A stretch of DNA of 64,000 nucleotides, taken from assembly GCA_022829145.1 (NCBI GenBank), contig CM040745.1:17614501-17678500 (forward strand). The letters are read 5' to 3'. Made by a program: the position numbers and the translations under genes. The notes below the pieces were generated by a model. That model worked only from the letters and a program-made list of their open reading frames with translations. It had not been told where the DNA came from and did not search any database. Positions 1-64,000 of the stretch are shown here, in pieces (position 1 is the stretch's first letter; each line of letters starts with the position of its first letter). Source of the stretch: Albula goreensis. Lineage: Eukaryota > Chordata > Actinopteri > Albuliformes > Albulidae.

Positions 1-306
1 AATGGTTAATTCAAGGTTCATTTGATGTAAAATAATCTGTATTCCTGTATTATTTGCACTTTTTCTACTGGAGTATTTCTATACTTGCTTTTATTTTAGC
101 ATTTGTAATATTACATATTTTTTAACATGGTACAGATTCATTGATTGTAATATAGTATGATATTGATATATTAGACTCAGTGACTATGATGATGAAGATA
201 AATAAAATCATTACAAAGGATATCTTCCAGTGTCCCAAATTTAGATGTGACTCAGGTGGGAAATTCAGCCTTTGGTACAGCAGGGACTTCATTTTTTACC
301 ATTTAG
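1..306. other. Intronic sequence upstream of exon 1
   Basis: AT-rich sequence with no dynein-like reading frame and no repeat that I recognise. It ends in the acceptor of exon 1. Confidence 0.6.

Positions 307-64000
<63,694 letters not shown>

Overview
The window reads as vertebrate, most likely teleost fish, nuclear DNA. It holds one large intron-rich gene whose protein is vertebrate-like. Its introns carry repeats typical of ray-finned fish: the 3' tail of fish SINEs (a 'ctttggataaaa' core followed by 'taatgtaatgt'), MITEs with GGGGTGTAA, GGGCCTC and TA-cagg termini, and a degraded LINE. I see no prokaryotic gene organisation, CRISPR array, rRNA or genuine tRNA gene. The single supported protein-coding gene fills the window on the + strand. 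It is an axonemal dynein heavy chain of the single-headed inner-arm class, best matched (from memory of the family) to DNAH7. I could place 51 coding exons from 307 to 64000. They have AG/GT borders at every internal junction, a reading-frame phase that carries through all 50 introns, and no stop or frameshift; together they give about 3,405 codons. The family is about 4,000 residues long, so the N-terminal start lies upstream of the window and the last few hundred codons lie downstream. The last exon runs off the window edge. Layout of the protein: tail, exons 1-7 (307-6766); linker (DHC_N2-like), exons 8-15 (8587-19767); AAA1 with Walker A GPAGTGKT, exons 16-20 (19999-23401); AAA2 with GEPFGGKT, exons 21-25 (24204-31407); AAA3 with GPTGTGKS, exons 26-32 (31707-37243); an EF-hand-like loop followed by AAA4 (GVGGSGRQS), exon 33 into exon 34 (37816-39651); stalk coiled coils and microtubule-binding domain, exons 35-38 (39934-44754); AAA5, exons 38-44; AAA6 and the start of the C-terminal region, exons 45-51 (56346-64000). 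The remaining sequence, about 84 percent of the window, is intron. It holds several recognisable transposon remnants: a Harbinger-type element with a Myb/SANT-like ORF relic at 27856-29565 containing a nested MITE, an antisense LINE reverse-transcriptase relic at 21290-21811, a TA-flanked mariner-like MITE at 41245-41560, nested TIR elements at 62343-63195, and an inverted-repeat element at 55899-56155. There are also SINE pieces, a minisatellite-like array at 38760-39345, simple repeats, and several long stretches whose base composition and homeodomain-like motifs make them candidate conserved enhancers. I found no convincing new multi-gene system. The most unusual observations are the calcium-loop insert before AAA4, a 59-nt cryptic exon in intron 46, the repeat architecture at 55899-56155, and the candidate enhancers.
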